NCBI GenBank assembly: GCA_036271315.1
Contig: DATBAV010000036.1
Coordinates: forward strand, 122,553 to 186,552
Direction of reading: 5' to 3'
From: VRUE01 sp036271315
Lineage (GTDB): Bacteria > Actinomycetota > Thermoleophilia > Solirubrobacterales > 70-9
DNA length: 64,000 nt
This document shows positions 49,874-57,934 of this stretch, piece by piece. Made by a program: the position numbers and the translations under genes. The notes under the pieces were generated by a model. The model was not told the origin of the DNA. It saw only the letters and a list, made by a program, of their open reading frames with translations, and did not search any database. The first letter of the stretch is position 1, and every line of letters starts with the position of its first letter.

Positions 49874-51633
49874 GCAGTGACACCGCCAGGGGGAAGGCGC
49901 GCTACCGTGCGGCGGCGCTCCTGCCGCTCGTCCTCGCGATCTTTTGCCTCCTGCCAGCGGGGGCGAGCGCCAATCGGGCACTGCTCTCCACCGGCGTCGT
50001 GGACCCGAGCACAGCTCCGGGGGGCGCCCTGGAAGATCCCTGCGGGATCGCGCTCACCCCGTCCGGCCAGCTCTACGTCTCGGCCTACTACGCTGGCGCC
50101 GCCCAGCTTTACTCCGCCATCGGCAGGTACACCTCGGCGCTGTCCGCCGCCAGCTCCCCCGAAGGTCCCTGTCAGCTGGCCCTCGATGCTTCCGGAAACC
50201 TCTACGCCAACATCTGGCATCAGGGCGTGAAGCGGACCTCGCCTTCGCCGCTCAGCTTCGACACCGCTCACTCCACCGGCGTCGCCGTCGATGCCTCCGG
50301 CCGCGTCTACGTCGACGACCGCACCTACATCGCCATCTACGAACCCAACGGCGCGGAAGTGGGGCGTGTGGGTCTCGGACACCTGGGTGACGCCTATGGA
50401 CTCGCGGTCTCTGGCGGCCTCCTCTACGTCGCTGATGCTGCGGCGGGGACGATCAAGGCGTTTTCTGCGAGTGGGGAACCGACCGACGGGCCGCTCCTGG
50501 CAATAGACGGTGCCTCCACGCCGCCCGGAAAATTCATCTCGCTCACCGACGCCGCCCTCGCGGCCGATCCGACCAACGGTCACCTTTTGGCGGTCGACAA
50601 CCTGCAGCCCGGTTTTGTCCACCCCAAAGCCGCGATCTATGAGTTCGATGCGGCCGGAAATTACCTGGGCCAGCTCCCCGGTGAACCCATCGATGGCGGC
50701 CCCTCGGGACTGGCGGTAAGCGAAACGGGCACCGCCTACCTCACCTCAGGCAATTCCGAAGAAGGCACGGTCCTCAAGTACGGGGCCTACTCCGAAGGGT
50801 TGGGCCCCCTCGTCGTTCCGGGTGGCTCGGGCTCGGGTTCCAGCTTGGCCAAAAAGGATTCCCCAGTCGCCTTCCCGGCAGCCGCCTCCGCCTCGGCGGC
50901 GGGTGGCCCGCCCGCCTCGGCCTCAGAGACGATCCAGCATGGGCGCTTCCGCGTCGGCGTCGATGCCTCGCTTGCCCCCAAGAGGCTGCCGCGCAGCGGG
51001 ACCGCCCCGGTGCGTTTCTCCCTCGCCGCCAAGATCAGCGCCACCAAAGGCGCGGTGCCCCCGCAATTGCGCATGATCGAGATCGAGATCAACCGCTTCG
51101 GCCACATCGAACCTAAGGGCCTGCCGGTCTGTGAGGTGGACCAGATCCAGCCCGCCACCAACGAAGCCGCCCTGGAAGCCTGTCCGGGATCCCTGATCGG
51201 GGAAGGAACCTTCTCGGCCAAGGTGCTGATCTCTCAGCAGGCGCCCTTCCCCTCCGACGGCAAGGTCTATGCCTTCAACGGCACCTGGAAGGGACGCCCG
51301 GCGATCCTCGCCCACGTCTACGGCACCAAGCCGGTCCCCACCTCGAGCACGATCCCCTTCGAGATCGGCAAGGCGAAGGGCTCCACTTACGGAACCAAGC
51401 TCACCGCCTCCCTGCCACAGGTCACCTCCGAGTGGGGCTACGTCACCGGGATCTCGATGAAGCTCGGCAAAACCTTCTCCTCGCACGGCAAGCGCCGCAG
51501 CTACCTCTCCGCCGGCTGCCCTGCCCCCAAGGGCTTCCCCGGGGCCACCTTTCCGCTCTCGCGCACGAACTTCGCCTTCGAAGGGGGCACCAAGCTGAGC
51601 TCGGTGCTGAGCCGCAGCTGTCAGGCAAAATAA
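49870..51633 (+). CDS. Secreted NHL-type protein, type C (last gene of the operon)
   Basis: A 587-aa protein. The ATG overlaps the previous stop by 4 bp. The signal peptide is AALLPLVLAIFCLLPAGASA. Residues ~30-320 hold NHL-like repeats (GIALTPSGQLYVSAYYAGAA, GVAVDASGRVYVDDRTYIAI, GLAVSETGTAYLTSG). A Ser/Ala/Pro-rich linker of ~50 residues is followed by a C-terminal beta domain (~365-587) with Cys residues (LPVCEVDQIQ, LEACPGSLIGEGTFSAKVLI, CPAPKGFPG). That domain resembles one module of the type B proteins. It lacks a long basic tail, ending SRSCQAK. It may be the partner that ties the A and B proteins together, but this is speculative. Confidence 0.8.
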   Translation: MSSDTARGKARYRAAALLPLVLAIFCLLPAGASANRALLSTGVVDPSTAPGGALEDPCGIALTPSGQLYVSAYYAGAAQLYSAIGRYTSALSAASSPEGPCQLALDASGNLYANIWHQGVKRTSPSPLSFDTAHSTGVAVDASGRVYVDDRTYIAIYEPNGAEVGRVGLGHLGDAYGLAVSGGLLYVADAAAGTIKAFSASGEPTDGPLLAIDGASTPPGKFISLTDAALAADPTNGHLLAVDNLQPGFVHPKAAIYEFDAAGNYLGQLPGEPIDGGPSGLAVSETGTAYLTSGNSEEGTVLKYGAYSEGLGPLVVPGGSGSGSSLAKKDSPVAFPAAASASAAGGPPASASETIQHGRFRVGVDASLAPKRLPRSGTAPVRFSLAAKISATKGAVPPQLRMIEIEINRFGHIEPKGLPVCEVDQIQPATNEAALEACPGSLIGEGTFSAKVLISQQAPFPSDGKVYAFNGTWKGRPAILAHVYGTKPVPTSSTIPFEIGKAKGSTYGTKLTASLPQVTSEWGYVTGISMKLGKTFSSHGKRRSYLSAGCPAPKGFPGATFPLSRTNFAFEGGTKLSSVLSRSCQAK

Positions 51634-51642
51634 ACAAAAAAA

Positions 51643-51684
51643 CCACGTGCGTATCTTGACAAACGCAAACTGACGTGTTTGTAT
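51643..51684 (+). promoter_or_regulatory. Promoter/operator of the TetR pair, twin of 37329-37370
   Basis: TTGACA (51656-51661), 17 nt, then TTGTAT (51679-51684). The dyad CAAAC-TGACGT-GTTTG lies between the boxes. The stretch is 34/42 identical to the promoter of the surface operon, which points to a common regulator. Confidence 0.75.
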
Positions 51685-51717
51685 TTCGGTTCGGATTCGC
51701 TTGAGAACTGAGTTGGT

Positions 51718-52437
51718 ATGGACATGGATGCGAAGCGAGAGATCAGCAGTGCCACCCGAAGCTCGCGGGGTTCGCGGCGGCGACCCGATCTGGCACCACC
51801 GAAGGTGGAGAAGATCCCGCCCCGCTCAGGTCTCTCGCGGGCCGAGGTGGTGGTCAACCAGCGGGCGCGCATCTTCGAGGGCTTTGCGGCGGCGCTTGCC
51901 TATCACGGCTACGAGGACACCAAGGTCACCGACATCGTCGAACTCTCCGGTGTCTCCCGGGCGACCTTCTATGAGCGCTTCGAGAGCAAGGAACTCTGCT
52001 TTGCCGCCGCCTATGACGATGGAGTGGAGCGGCTTACGGCGGTGGTGGAGCAGGCGACAAAGGGCGAGCGCGGCTGGGCCAACCAGCTTTCCACTGGGCT
52101 CATGGCTGGACTGGAATTCCTCGCCGCCGATCCGCCCATGGCCAGCTTGCTTTTCGTCGAGTCGCTCGCCGCTGCTCGACCCGCTCGGTTCGAGCACGAG
52201 CGTTCGTTGGAACGCCTGGCGCAAGTTCTACGCCCACCTGCGATTGGGGGAAGGGGTGTGTCGGGTGAGACCGCGCGCATCCTAGCTGGTGGCCTCGCCT
52301 CCCACCTCTCCGGCCGCATCCTCGCCGGCGAAGCCGAGCATCTGCCCGAGCTCCACGATTCGCTCCTCAAGTATTTGCTCGCTCCGTCGCTGGCGGCCTT
52401 GCACACCGCGGATGAGCGACGAGCCGCCGCGCTTTGA
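51718..52437 (+). CDS. TetR-family regulator, likely controller of the surface operon
   Basis: A 239-aa regulator. A basic N-terminal extension (SSRGSRRRPDLAPP) precedes the HTH domain: RARIFEGFAAALAYHGYEDT, KVTDIVELSGVSRATFYERF, ESKELCFAAAYDDG. The C-terminal domain has the acidic and Leu-rich pattern of TetR ligand domains. It starts ~30 nt behind the promoter at 51643-51684, whose sequence is nearly repeated before the surface operon. Autoregulation and control of that operon are the simplest reading. It overlaps the next TetR gene by 26 bp. Confidence 0.9.
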   Translation: MDMDAKREISSATRSSRGSRRRPDLAPPKVEKIPPRSGLSRAEVVVNQRARIFEGFAAALAYHGYEDTKVTDIVELSGVSRATFYERFESKELCFAAAYDDGVERLTAVVEQATKGERGWANQLSTGLMAGLEFLAADPPMASLLFVESLAAARPARFEHERSLERLAQVLRPPAIGGRGVSGETARILAGGLASHLSGRILAGEAEHLPELHDSLLKYLLAPSLAALHTADERRAAAL

Positions 52438-53095
52438 TCCGGGCGGCTTCGCTGAGCTGCCGGACAGGCTCGCCCTCGGCCAGCTGCCGCCCGGCCGCCA
52501 CGGCCTGCCGCGCTCCTTCGTGGTCCGCAACCAGCGCCTGCGCATCGTCGCCGGCCTGTTGCGGGTACTGCCACGCCACGGCTACGCCGAGACGACCATC
52601 GGCCAGATCATCGCCGAGGCTGGCGTCTCCCGAACCGCTTTCTACAGCCAGTTTGCCGGCAAGGAGGAGTGCTTCCTCGAAGCCTATGAGCTCGGTGGCG
52701 GCTGGCTTTGCGATGGGGTGGAGGCAGCGGTCGCGGACCAGCCTTGGCCCGCCCGGGTTCGCGTCGGCGTCGGCGAGGCCCTGCGGATGCTTGCCGCTAA
52801 TCCGGCGCTGGCCCACCTGATCGCGATCGAGGCGCTGCAGGCCGGCTCCGCCGCGCGCCAGCTACAGCAGGCGAGCCTCGCCCGGCTCGCCGAGATCCTC
52901 CGGCTCGGCCGGCCGGAGCGGCCCGAGCTTCCCGCTGACCTGGAGCAGTTGCTGCTCGGTGGCGCCCTCTCCGTGGTCTCCCGCCACGTCGAACAGGGCC
53001 GGATCGAGCAGCTGCCAGAGATCGAAGCCGCCTTGGTCGAGTGCCTCTTGATTCCCTATCTGGGACCGGGCGAAAGCAAGCGGATAGCCGCATAG
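52412..53095 (+). CDS. Second TetR-family regulator of the pair
   Basis: About 227 residues from ATG 52412, which lies inside the end of the preceding TetR gene in another frame. The HTH region is NQRLRIVAGLLRVLPRHGYA, ETTIGQIIAEAGVSRTAFYS, then QFAGKEECFLEAYELG. It is a paralogue of the first TetR (same order of blocks, similar length). Tandem TetR genes with overlap suggest heterodimers or two ligand specificities. A short gap with the TACTT-TTTG-AAGTA box separates it from the cysteine genes. Confidence 0.9.
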   Translation: MSDEPPRFDPGGFAELPDRLALGQLPPGRHGLPRSFVVRNQRLRIVAGLLRVLPRHGYAETTIGQIIAEAGVSRTAFYSQFAGKEECFLEAYELGGGWLCDGVEAAVADQPWPARVRVGVGEALRMLAANPALAHLIAIEALQAGSAARQLQQASLARLAEILRLGRPERPELPADLEQLLLGGALSVVSRHVEQGRIEQLPEIEAALVECLLIPYLGPGESKRIAA

Positions 53096-53103
53096 CAAAG
53101 CCT

Positions 53104-53123
53104 CGCTATACTTTTTGAAGTAA
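53104..53123 (+). promoter_or_regulatory. Palindromic promoter box, copy 1 (cysteine genes)
   Basis: CGCTATACTTTTTGAAGTAA occurs here and, unchanged over 20 bp, at 54675-54694. It combines the -10 box TATACT with the dyad TACTT-TTTG-AAGTA, so a repressor or activator could act at the promoter. Confidence 0.75.
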
Positions 53124-53149
53124 TGCTGATCCGGATTTAGGAGATTTCA

Positions 53150-54346
53150 GTGGCGAACGGTGCGGATACGCAGGTCAAAGCCCCAATCGAGGAGATCGAG
53201 CCGTTTGAGGCTGCGCAGGAGATCGAGGGCGGCGACGTCGTCCTGATCGATACGCGCGAGCCCCACGAGTATCAGGAGGCTCACCTCGAGAACGGCAAGC
53301 TGGTGCCGCCGGGGTTGCTGCGCGACGAGATCGCCGCCGCGGCGCCCGACAAGTCCGCCCGCACGATCGTCTACTGCCGCAGCGGCAACCGCTCCTACAA
53401 GGCGGCCGAGCAGATGGAAGCGCTCGGCTACACCGACGTCGCCTCGATGGCCGGCGGCATCCTCGCCTGGCAGGAGCAGGGGCTGCCCGTGCTCGCTGCC
53501 GAGGGGATGACCGCCGAGCAGCGCGACCGCTACTCGCGCCACACGCTGCTGCCCGAGGTCGGGGTCGATGGCCAGCTGAAGATGCTCAACGCCAAAGTTC
53601 TGCTGCTAGGCGCCGGCGGGCTCGGCGCGCCGACCGCGCTCTACCTCGCCGCAGCCGGGATCGGCATGATCGGCCTCGTCGACGACGACGTGGTCGACGC
53701 CTCCAACCTGCAGCGCCAGGTGATCCACAACACCGAACGGATCGGGATGGCGAAGACCGCCTCGGCCCGCATCTTCATCGAAGGGCTCAACCCCGACGTC
53801 AAGGTCGTCGAGCACAACGGCCGGCTCGACGCGAGCAACATCCTCGACGTGATCTCCGACTACGACATCATCGTCGACGGCGCCGACAACTTCCCTACTC
53901 GTTACCTGCTGAACGATGCCTCGGTGCGGCTGCGCAAGCCGGTTGTCTCCGCCTCGATCCTTGGCTTCGACGGCCAGATCTCGACCTTTGCGCCCTTCGA
54001 GGGCCCCTGCTATCGCTGCCTCTATCCGACCCCGCCGCCGGCCGAGCTGGCGCCGAGCTGCTCGGCCAACGGGGTGCTCGGGGTAATGGCGGGGACGATG
54101 GGCACCCTGCAGGCCAACGAGGTGATCAAGCTGATCCTCGGCAAAGGCGAAGCGCTGATCGGGCGCCTCTTGCTCTACGACGCGTTGGGGACCCGCTTCA
54201 CCGAGCTGAAGGTTCGTCGCGACCCCGAGTGCCCGATCTGCGGCGAGGGGGCCGAGCAGATCCCGGAGTCGGAGATGGGGAAGTTCCCCGATTACGACGC
54301 CTTCTGCGCCGGCGCCGGCGGCGACCGCCAAACGCTGGCCTCCTAG
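53150..54346 (+). CDS. Rhodanese-ThiF fusion: CysO-activating adenylyltransferase/sulphurtransferase (MoeZ-like)
   Basis: A 398-aa protein from GTG 53150 with TAGGAGA upstream. The N-terminal rhodanese domain (~15-115) has the active cysteine C76 in IVYCRSGNRS. The ThiF/MoeB-type domain (~125-380) has the nucleotide loop LLLGAGGLGAPTALYLAAAG, the acidic LVDDDVVDASNLQRQ, DGADNFPTRYLLND, and zinc cysteines in CYRCLYP and CPICGE. MoeZ normally carries its rhodanese domain at the C-terminus; here the order is reversed. It should adenylate and sulphurate the CysO C-terminus, since cysO follows 18 bp later. It may also serve molybdopterin or thiamin synthesis. Confidence 0.9.
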   Translation: MANGADTQVKAPIEEIEPFEAAQEIEGGDVVLIDTREPHEYQEAHLENGKLVPPGLLRDEIAAAAPDKSARTIVYCRSGNRSYKAAEQMEALGYTDVASMAGGILAWQEQGLPVLAAEGMTAEQRDRYSRHTLLPEVGVDGQLKMLNAKVLLLGAGGLGAPTALYLAAAGIGMIGLVDDDVVDASNLQRQVIHNTERIGMAKTASARIFIEGLNPDVKVVEHNGRLDASNILDVISDYDIIVDGADNFPTRYLLNDASVRLRKPVVSASILGFDGQISTFAPFEGPCYRCLYPTPPPAELAPSCSANGVLGVMAGTMGTLQANEVIKLILGKGEALIGRLLLYDALGTRFTELKVRRDPECPICGEGAEQIPESEMGKFPDYDAFCAGAGGDRQTLAS

Positions 54347-54364
54347 GCTAGGATCACCGCCTTC

Positions 54365-54637
54365 ATGGCGACCGTTCGCATACCTCCCGTGCTGCGTCCA
54401 CACACCGGCGGCGCTTCCGAAGTCGAGGCCGCCGGCGCCGACGTCGGCGAGGTCCTGCGCGCGCTCACGGCCGAGCACCCCGGCACCGAGGAGCAGCTCT
54501 TCGGCGAGGACGGCGACCTCAACCGCTACGTCAACGTCTACCTCAACGACGAGGACGTGCGGGTCCTGGATGGCCTTGGCACCGCGGTCAAGGAGGGCGA
54601 CACCGTCGTCATCCTGCCGGCCATGGCCGGCGGTTGA
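54365..54637 (+). CDS. cysO: Sulphur-carrier protein CysO (MoaD/ThiS family)
   Basis: A 90-aa ubiquitin-fold sulphur carrier ending in ILPAMAGG. The free Gly-Gly C-terminus is the site of thiocarboxylation. Typical family blocks are TVRIPPVLRPHTGG, VNVYLNDEDVRVLDGLGT and VKEGDTVVILPA. In mycobacteria, CysO-thiocarboxylate delivers sulphide to O-phosphoserine on CysM, and Mec then releases cysteine. All partners are present here within 3.5 kb. It lies between the activating enzyme and cysM, and is probably co-transcribed with the former. Confidence 0.93.
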   Translation: MATVRIPPVLRPHTGGASEVEAAGADVGEVLRALTAEHPGTEEQLFGEDGDLNRYVNVYLNDEDVRVLDGLGTAVKEGDTVVILPAMAGG

Positions 54638-54674
54638 AAAAGCCTTCGTAAATCTCCCACGGGCATGAGCCCGA

Positions 54675-54694
54675 CGCTATACTTTTTGAAGTAA
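54675..54694 (+). promoter_or_regulatory. Palindromic promoter box, copy 2 (cysM)
   Basis: CGCTATACTTTTTGAAGTAA, identical over 20 bp to 53104-53123. It lies 14 bp before the cysM start and gives cysM its own promoter under the same control. Confidence 0.75.
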
Positions 54695-54708
54695 GGGACT
54701 GGCGAGCG

Positions 54709-55668
54709 ATGTCTGAACTTCTCAACCGACCCTGCGGGGGACGCTTCGGCAACATCGTCGAGTCGATCGGCAACACGCCCTTGGTCGAGCTTCCCCGCCT
54801 CTCGCCCAACCCCGACGTCCGCATCTACGCCAAGCTCGAGGGCCACAATCCCACCGGCTCGGTCAAGGATCGCGTCGCCAAGTCGATGATCGAGGCTGCC
54901 GAGGCAGATGGGCTGATCCAGCCCGGCCAGACGATCCTCGAGCCGACCTCCGGCAACACCGGCATCGCCCTGGCGATGATCTGCAGCCGCAAGGGCTACA
55001 AGCTCAAGGTGGTGATGCCCGACAACGTCACCGCCGAGCGCGCTCAGCTGCTGACGATGTACGGGGCGGAGATCGTCTACTCCGAGGGCGCCAAGGGCTC
55101 CAACGGCGCCGTCGAGGTGGCGCTGGACATGGCCCAGGACTCGCAGTACTACATGCCCTACCAGTACGGCAACGAGGCCAACCCCAACGCCCACTACTAC
55201 GGCACCGCGGTCGAGATCCTCGAAGAGCTCGACGAGGTGACCGCCTTCGTCGGCGGCCTCGGCACCGGCGGCACCCTGATGGGCAATGGCCGCCGGCTCA
55301 AGGAGGAGAACCCCGAGACCCTGATCGTCGCCGCCGAGCCGATGCAGGGTGAGCTGGTCGACGGCCTGCGCTCGCTCGACGACGGCTTCATCCCGCCGAT
55401 CATCGACATCACCCTGCTCGACCGCAAGATCATGGTCTCCAACCGCGACGCGATCGTCTGGACCCGCAAGCTGCTCCATGAGGAGGGCGTCTTCGCCGGC
55501 GTCTCCTCGGGCGCGATCGCCCGCATCGCCGCCCGCATCGCCGGTGAGCTAGAGAGCGGCAACGTCGTCTTCCTGATCCCTGACGACGGCTGGAAGTACC
55601 TCTCCTCCGGCGTCTACACCAAGCCGATCGAGGAGATCGAAAACCTCGATTCCACCGTTTGGTGGTAG
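54709..55668 (+). CDS. cysM: CysO-dependent cysteine synthase CysM
   Basis: A 319-aa PLP enzyme of the cysteine synthase family. The PLP lysine is K53 in NPTGSVKDR, the substrate loop is TSGNTG (80-85), and the PLP-phosphate loop is GGLGTGGTLMGNGRRL. SNRDAIVWTRKLLHEEGVFA and VSSGAI are also typical. Its gene context with cysO and mec argues for the CysM type, which uses O-phosphoserine and CysO-COSH, rather than CysK. The C-terminus ends DSTVWW. The ATG at 54709 lies 14 bp behind the shared palindromic promoter box. Confidence 0.93.
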   Translation: MSELLNRPCGGRFGNIVESIGNTPLVELPRLSPNPDVRIYAKLEGHNPTGSVKDRVAKSMIEAAEADGLIQPGQTILEPTSGNTGIALAMICSRKGYKLKVVMPDNVTAERAQLLTMYGAEIVYSEGAKGSNGAVEVALDMAQDSQYYMPYQYGNEANPNAHYYGTAVEILEELDEVTAFVGGLGTGGTLMGNGRRLKEENPETLIVAAEPMQGELVDGLRSLDDGFIPPIIDITLLDRKIMVSNRDAIVWTRKLLHEEGVFAGVSSGAIARIAARIAGELESGNVVFLIPDDGWKYLSSGVYTKPIEEIENLDSTVWW

Positions 55669-55752
55669 CCGGGCCCAAGCGGCTCACCGCAACTCGTTGC
55701 CGGCTCTGTGTTTGATCAGCCGTCGGATCGTCCAACGAGCGAGAGGGTGGGG

Positions 55753-57270
55753 ATGTCGAGGCTTTCCAGATGCGTTGCCGTTGCGCTGACGATTTGCGCT
55801 CTGGCGCTGATGCTGACGGCGTCCGTGAGCGCGGCGCCGGCTGATCTGGACCGGGCGTTCGGAGGCGACGGGATCGTTCAGGTGGAAGGCGCGGGCGGCC
55901 CGAGCTTCTCCTCGGAAGCGACCGCCAGGATGGCGATCGGTCCCCACGACGAAATCTTCGTCCTCTACTCGATTCCCAGCCCCTGTACCGGCAACCCCAG
56001 CGAGTGCACAATCGACCTCGCGGTTGCCCGCTACAGCGCCGACGGCAGCCGCGACTCTTCTTTCGGAGTCGGCCCTGGATCGAACCTGACTGTCCACCAG
56101 AACCCGCTTGCCCACGAGTTCCAGCTCGCCGTTGGCCCCGACGGGAAGCCCGTGGTCGCGGCCTATGACGCCGGCACGATGCTGATCGCTCGCTTTGACC
56201 TCGCCGGCCACCTGGACGGCACCTTTGGCTCCGGCGGCATCGTCCACGGAGGCTTCCCCGAAGGCATCTTCAGCGAGCCCTCGGTGGCGGTGCAGCCCGA
56301 CGGCAAGGTCGTCGTCGGTGCCGAGGGCAGCCACGACAACGACATTTCCAACCTCCTCTTGGCTCGCTTCCTCTCCAACGGCGAACGCGACCCCAGCTTC
56401 GGCAGCGGCGGCGAAGTGGTGGCGCCCGAGGCGACCCGTAGCCGGCCGGCGGGAATCATGCTCGGTGCCGACGGCAAGATCTCAGTGGCCAGTCCCCGCT
56501 GCTGCGGTGGCTCGCCGTTGTTCGGCAGCGGGATCAGCTTCGCGCGCTTTCTGGCCGACGGCCAGCCGGACCCAGGCCTGGCCGGCTCGGGCCGTCTCCT
56601 CTTCTCGACGCCGGGGGTGCAGGGCACGGTCGAGGGGGCAGCGCTGACTCCTGACGGTGGAGTCGCGGTTGCTTTCGAAGAAGAAGGCGGCAACGTCTCG
56701 ACGATCGGCAACGTGGTCGAGCTCACGTCAGGCGGCGCCATTAACAGCAGCTTCGGCAACGGTGGACGGGTGCGGCTCTTCAAACGCGTTGGGGCGGTCA
56801 CGCCCTCGGCAATCGCGGTCGACTCGAAGGGCCGCATCGTCGGCGTGGGCTGGGCCGGACGCATGGTTGCCTTCCGCCTGCGCGCCGATGGCAGCACCGA
56901 TCGAACCTTCAATGGCGGACAGCAGCGAATTACTGACTTCGGCGGCAACCAGGAGGCGCCGCTGGGGATTGGGCTGCAGTCCAGCGGCCGCATCGTCGCG
57001 CTGGGTGAAACAAGTTGCTGCGGGCCCAAGCAGTTCGCGCTCGTCGGATTGCGCGGTGGCACGGATCGCACTCGCTGCCAAGGAAAGCGGGCGACGATCG
57101 TTGGCACTCAGGGGCCCGACGAAATCACCGGCACGCCGCGCCGTGACGTGATCGCTGCGCTTGGCGGCAACGACGAGGTCCGCGGCCTTTCCGGGGCCGA
57201 CGTGATCTGTGGCGGCAAGGGCCACGACAAGCTCCTCGGCGGGCCGGGTCGCGACCGGATTCGCCAGTAG
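55753..57270 (+). CDS. Secreted delta-60 repeat protein with RTX-like C-terminus
   Basis: About 505 residues from ATG 55753, preceded by GAGAGGGTGGGG. The signal peptide is CVAVALTICALALMLTASVS followed by AAPA. Seven or so delta-60-type repeats follow, with patterns such as DLDRAFGGDGIVQVEG, GTFGSGGIVHGGF, QPDGKVVVGAEG and DPSFGSGGEVV. The last ~70 residues have GTQGPDEITGTPRRDVIAAL, GGNDEVRGLSGADVICGGKG and HDKLLGGPGRDRI, which is RTX/haemolysin-type calcium binding. It lies outside the cell. It interrupts the cysteine genes (cysM before, mec after), with which it has no evident link. Confidence 0.85.
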   Translation: MSRLSRCVAVALTICALALMLTASVSAAPADLDRAFGGDGIVQVEGAGGPSFSSEATARMAIGPHDEIFVLYSIPSPCTGNPSECTIDLAVARYSADGSRDSSFGVGPGSNLTVHQNPLAHEFQLAVGPDGKPVVAAYDAGTMLIARFDLAGHLDGTFGSGGIVHGGFPEGIFSEPSVAVQPDGKVVVGAEGSHDNDISNLLLARFLSNGERDPSFGSGGEVVAPEATRSRPAGIMLGADGKISVASPRCCGGSPLFGSGISFARFLADGQPDPGLAGSGRLLFSTPGVQGTVEGAALTPDGGVAVAFEEEGGNVSTIGNVVELTSGGAINSSFGNGGRVRLFKRVGAVTPSAIAVDSKGRIVGVGWAGRMVAFRLRADGSTDRTFNGGQQRITDFGGNQEAPLGIGLQSSGRIVALGETSCCGPKQFALVGLRGGTDRTRCQGKRATIVGTQGPDEITGTPRRDVIAALGGNDEVRGLSGADVICGGKGHDKLLGGPGRDRIRQ

Positions 57271-57318
57271 CGACGCGAGTCGCCGGCCGGATCGCCGCTT
57301 CGCTAGCCTCGATCGCCG

Positions 57319-57717
57319 ATGCGGATCGCCCAGTCCCTCATCGACGAGATGGTCGCGCACGCGCGCGCCGACCTGCCCAACGAGTGCTGCGGGATGGTCG
57401 GCGGCGCCGATGGCGAGGCGAGCGTGGTGATCCCGGTCGTCAACTCGGCCGCCAGCCCGCTGCGCTTCGAGATGGACCCACAGGGCCAGTACAACGCGCT
57501 GAAGGCGATCGAAGACGAGGGCAAGGAGATGCTGGCGATCTACCACTCGCACACCAAGAGCGCCGCCTATCCCTCGCAGACCGACGTCAACCAGGCGGTC
57601 AACTGGCCCGACGCGATGTACCTGATCGTCTCGCTGCAGGACGAAGACGCGCCCGAGGTCAAGGGCTACTGGCTGAAAGACCTGGCGATCGCCGATGCCG
57701 AGCTCATCGTCGAGTAG
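57319..57717 (+). CDS. mec: CysO-cysteine peptidase Mec (JAMM metalloprotease)
   Basis: A 132-aa JAMM protease. The zinc motif is HSHTKSAAYPSQTD: H76, H78 and D89, with the catalytic Glu being E22 in LPNECCGMVGG. In mycobacteria Mec cleaves the CysO-cysteine adduct to release free cysteine and recycle CysO. The gene lies 1.6 kb behind cysM, separated from it by a secreted-protein gene, so its promoter may be separate. It overlaps the DUF2007 gene by 23 bp. Length is normal for the family. Confidence 0.93.
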   Translation: MRIAQSLIDEMVAHARADLPNECCGMVGGADGEASVVIPVVNSAASPLRFEMDPQGQYNALKAIEDEGKEMLAIYHSHTKSAAYPSQTDVNQAVNWPDAMYLIVSLQDEDAPEVKGYWLKDLAIADAELIVE

Positions 57718-57934
57718 CGGGCGCCTGGTCAAGGTCGCCTACGCGCGGACTCAGATCGAGGCCGAGATGATCCAGGGCCTGCTCGGCGAGCACGGCATCC
57801 CGAGCATGCTCAAGCGGGCCCCCGGCTTCGACAATCCCGACTTCCTCGGCGCGGGCCCGCACCGGGTCTTCGTCTCCGAGACTGTTGTCGAGGAGGCGCA
57901 GGAAGTGCTGAAGAACACTCCCGGCGAGAGCTAG
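57695..57934 (+). CDS. DUF2007 small protein
   Basis: A 79-aa protein with the DUF2007 pattern: LVKVAYARTQIEAEMIQGLL, then GEHGIPSMLKRAPG, then VFVSETVVEEAQEVL. DUF2007 proteins are a small alpha/beta fold of unknown function, sometimes suggested to bind signals. It overlaps the 3' end of mec by 23 bp in another frame and shares a 4-bp overlap of stops with the convergent gene. It is probably translated together with mec. Confidence 0.85.
   Translation: MPSSSSSSGRLVKVAYARTQIEAEMIQGLLGEHGIPSMLKRAPGFDNPDFLGAGPHRVFVSETVVEEAQEVLKNTPGES

Noticed and set aside
47168..49981. A 937-codon open frame on the minus strand opposite the type B' gene
   Set aside because: It is the shadow of a high-GC coding gene. 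The plus strand has a signal peptide, recognisable modules and operon overlaps; the minus frame is Arg/Gly-rich without domains.
37505..51633. CRISPR-like or tandem DNA repeats in the surface cluster
   Set aside because: Repetition is at the protein-module level and diverged; there are no regularly spaced identical DNA repeats.
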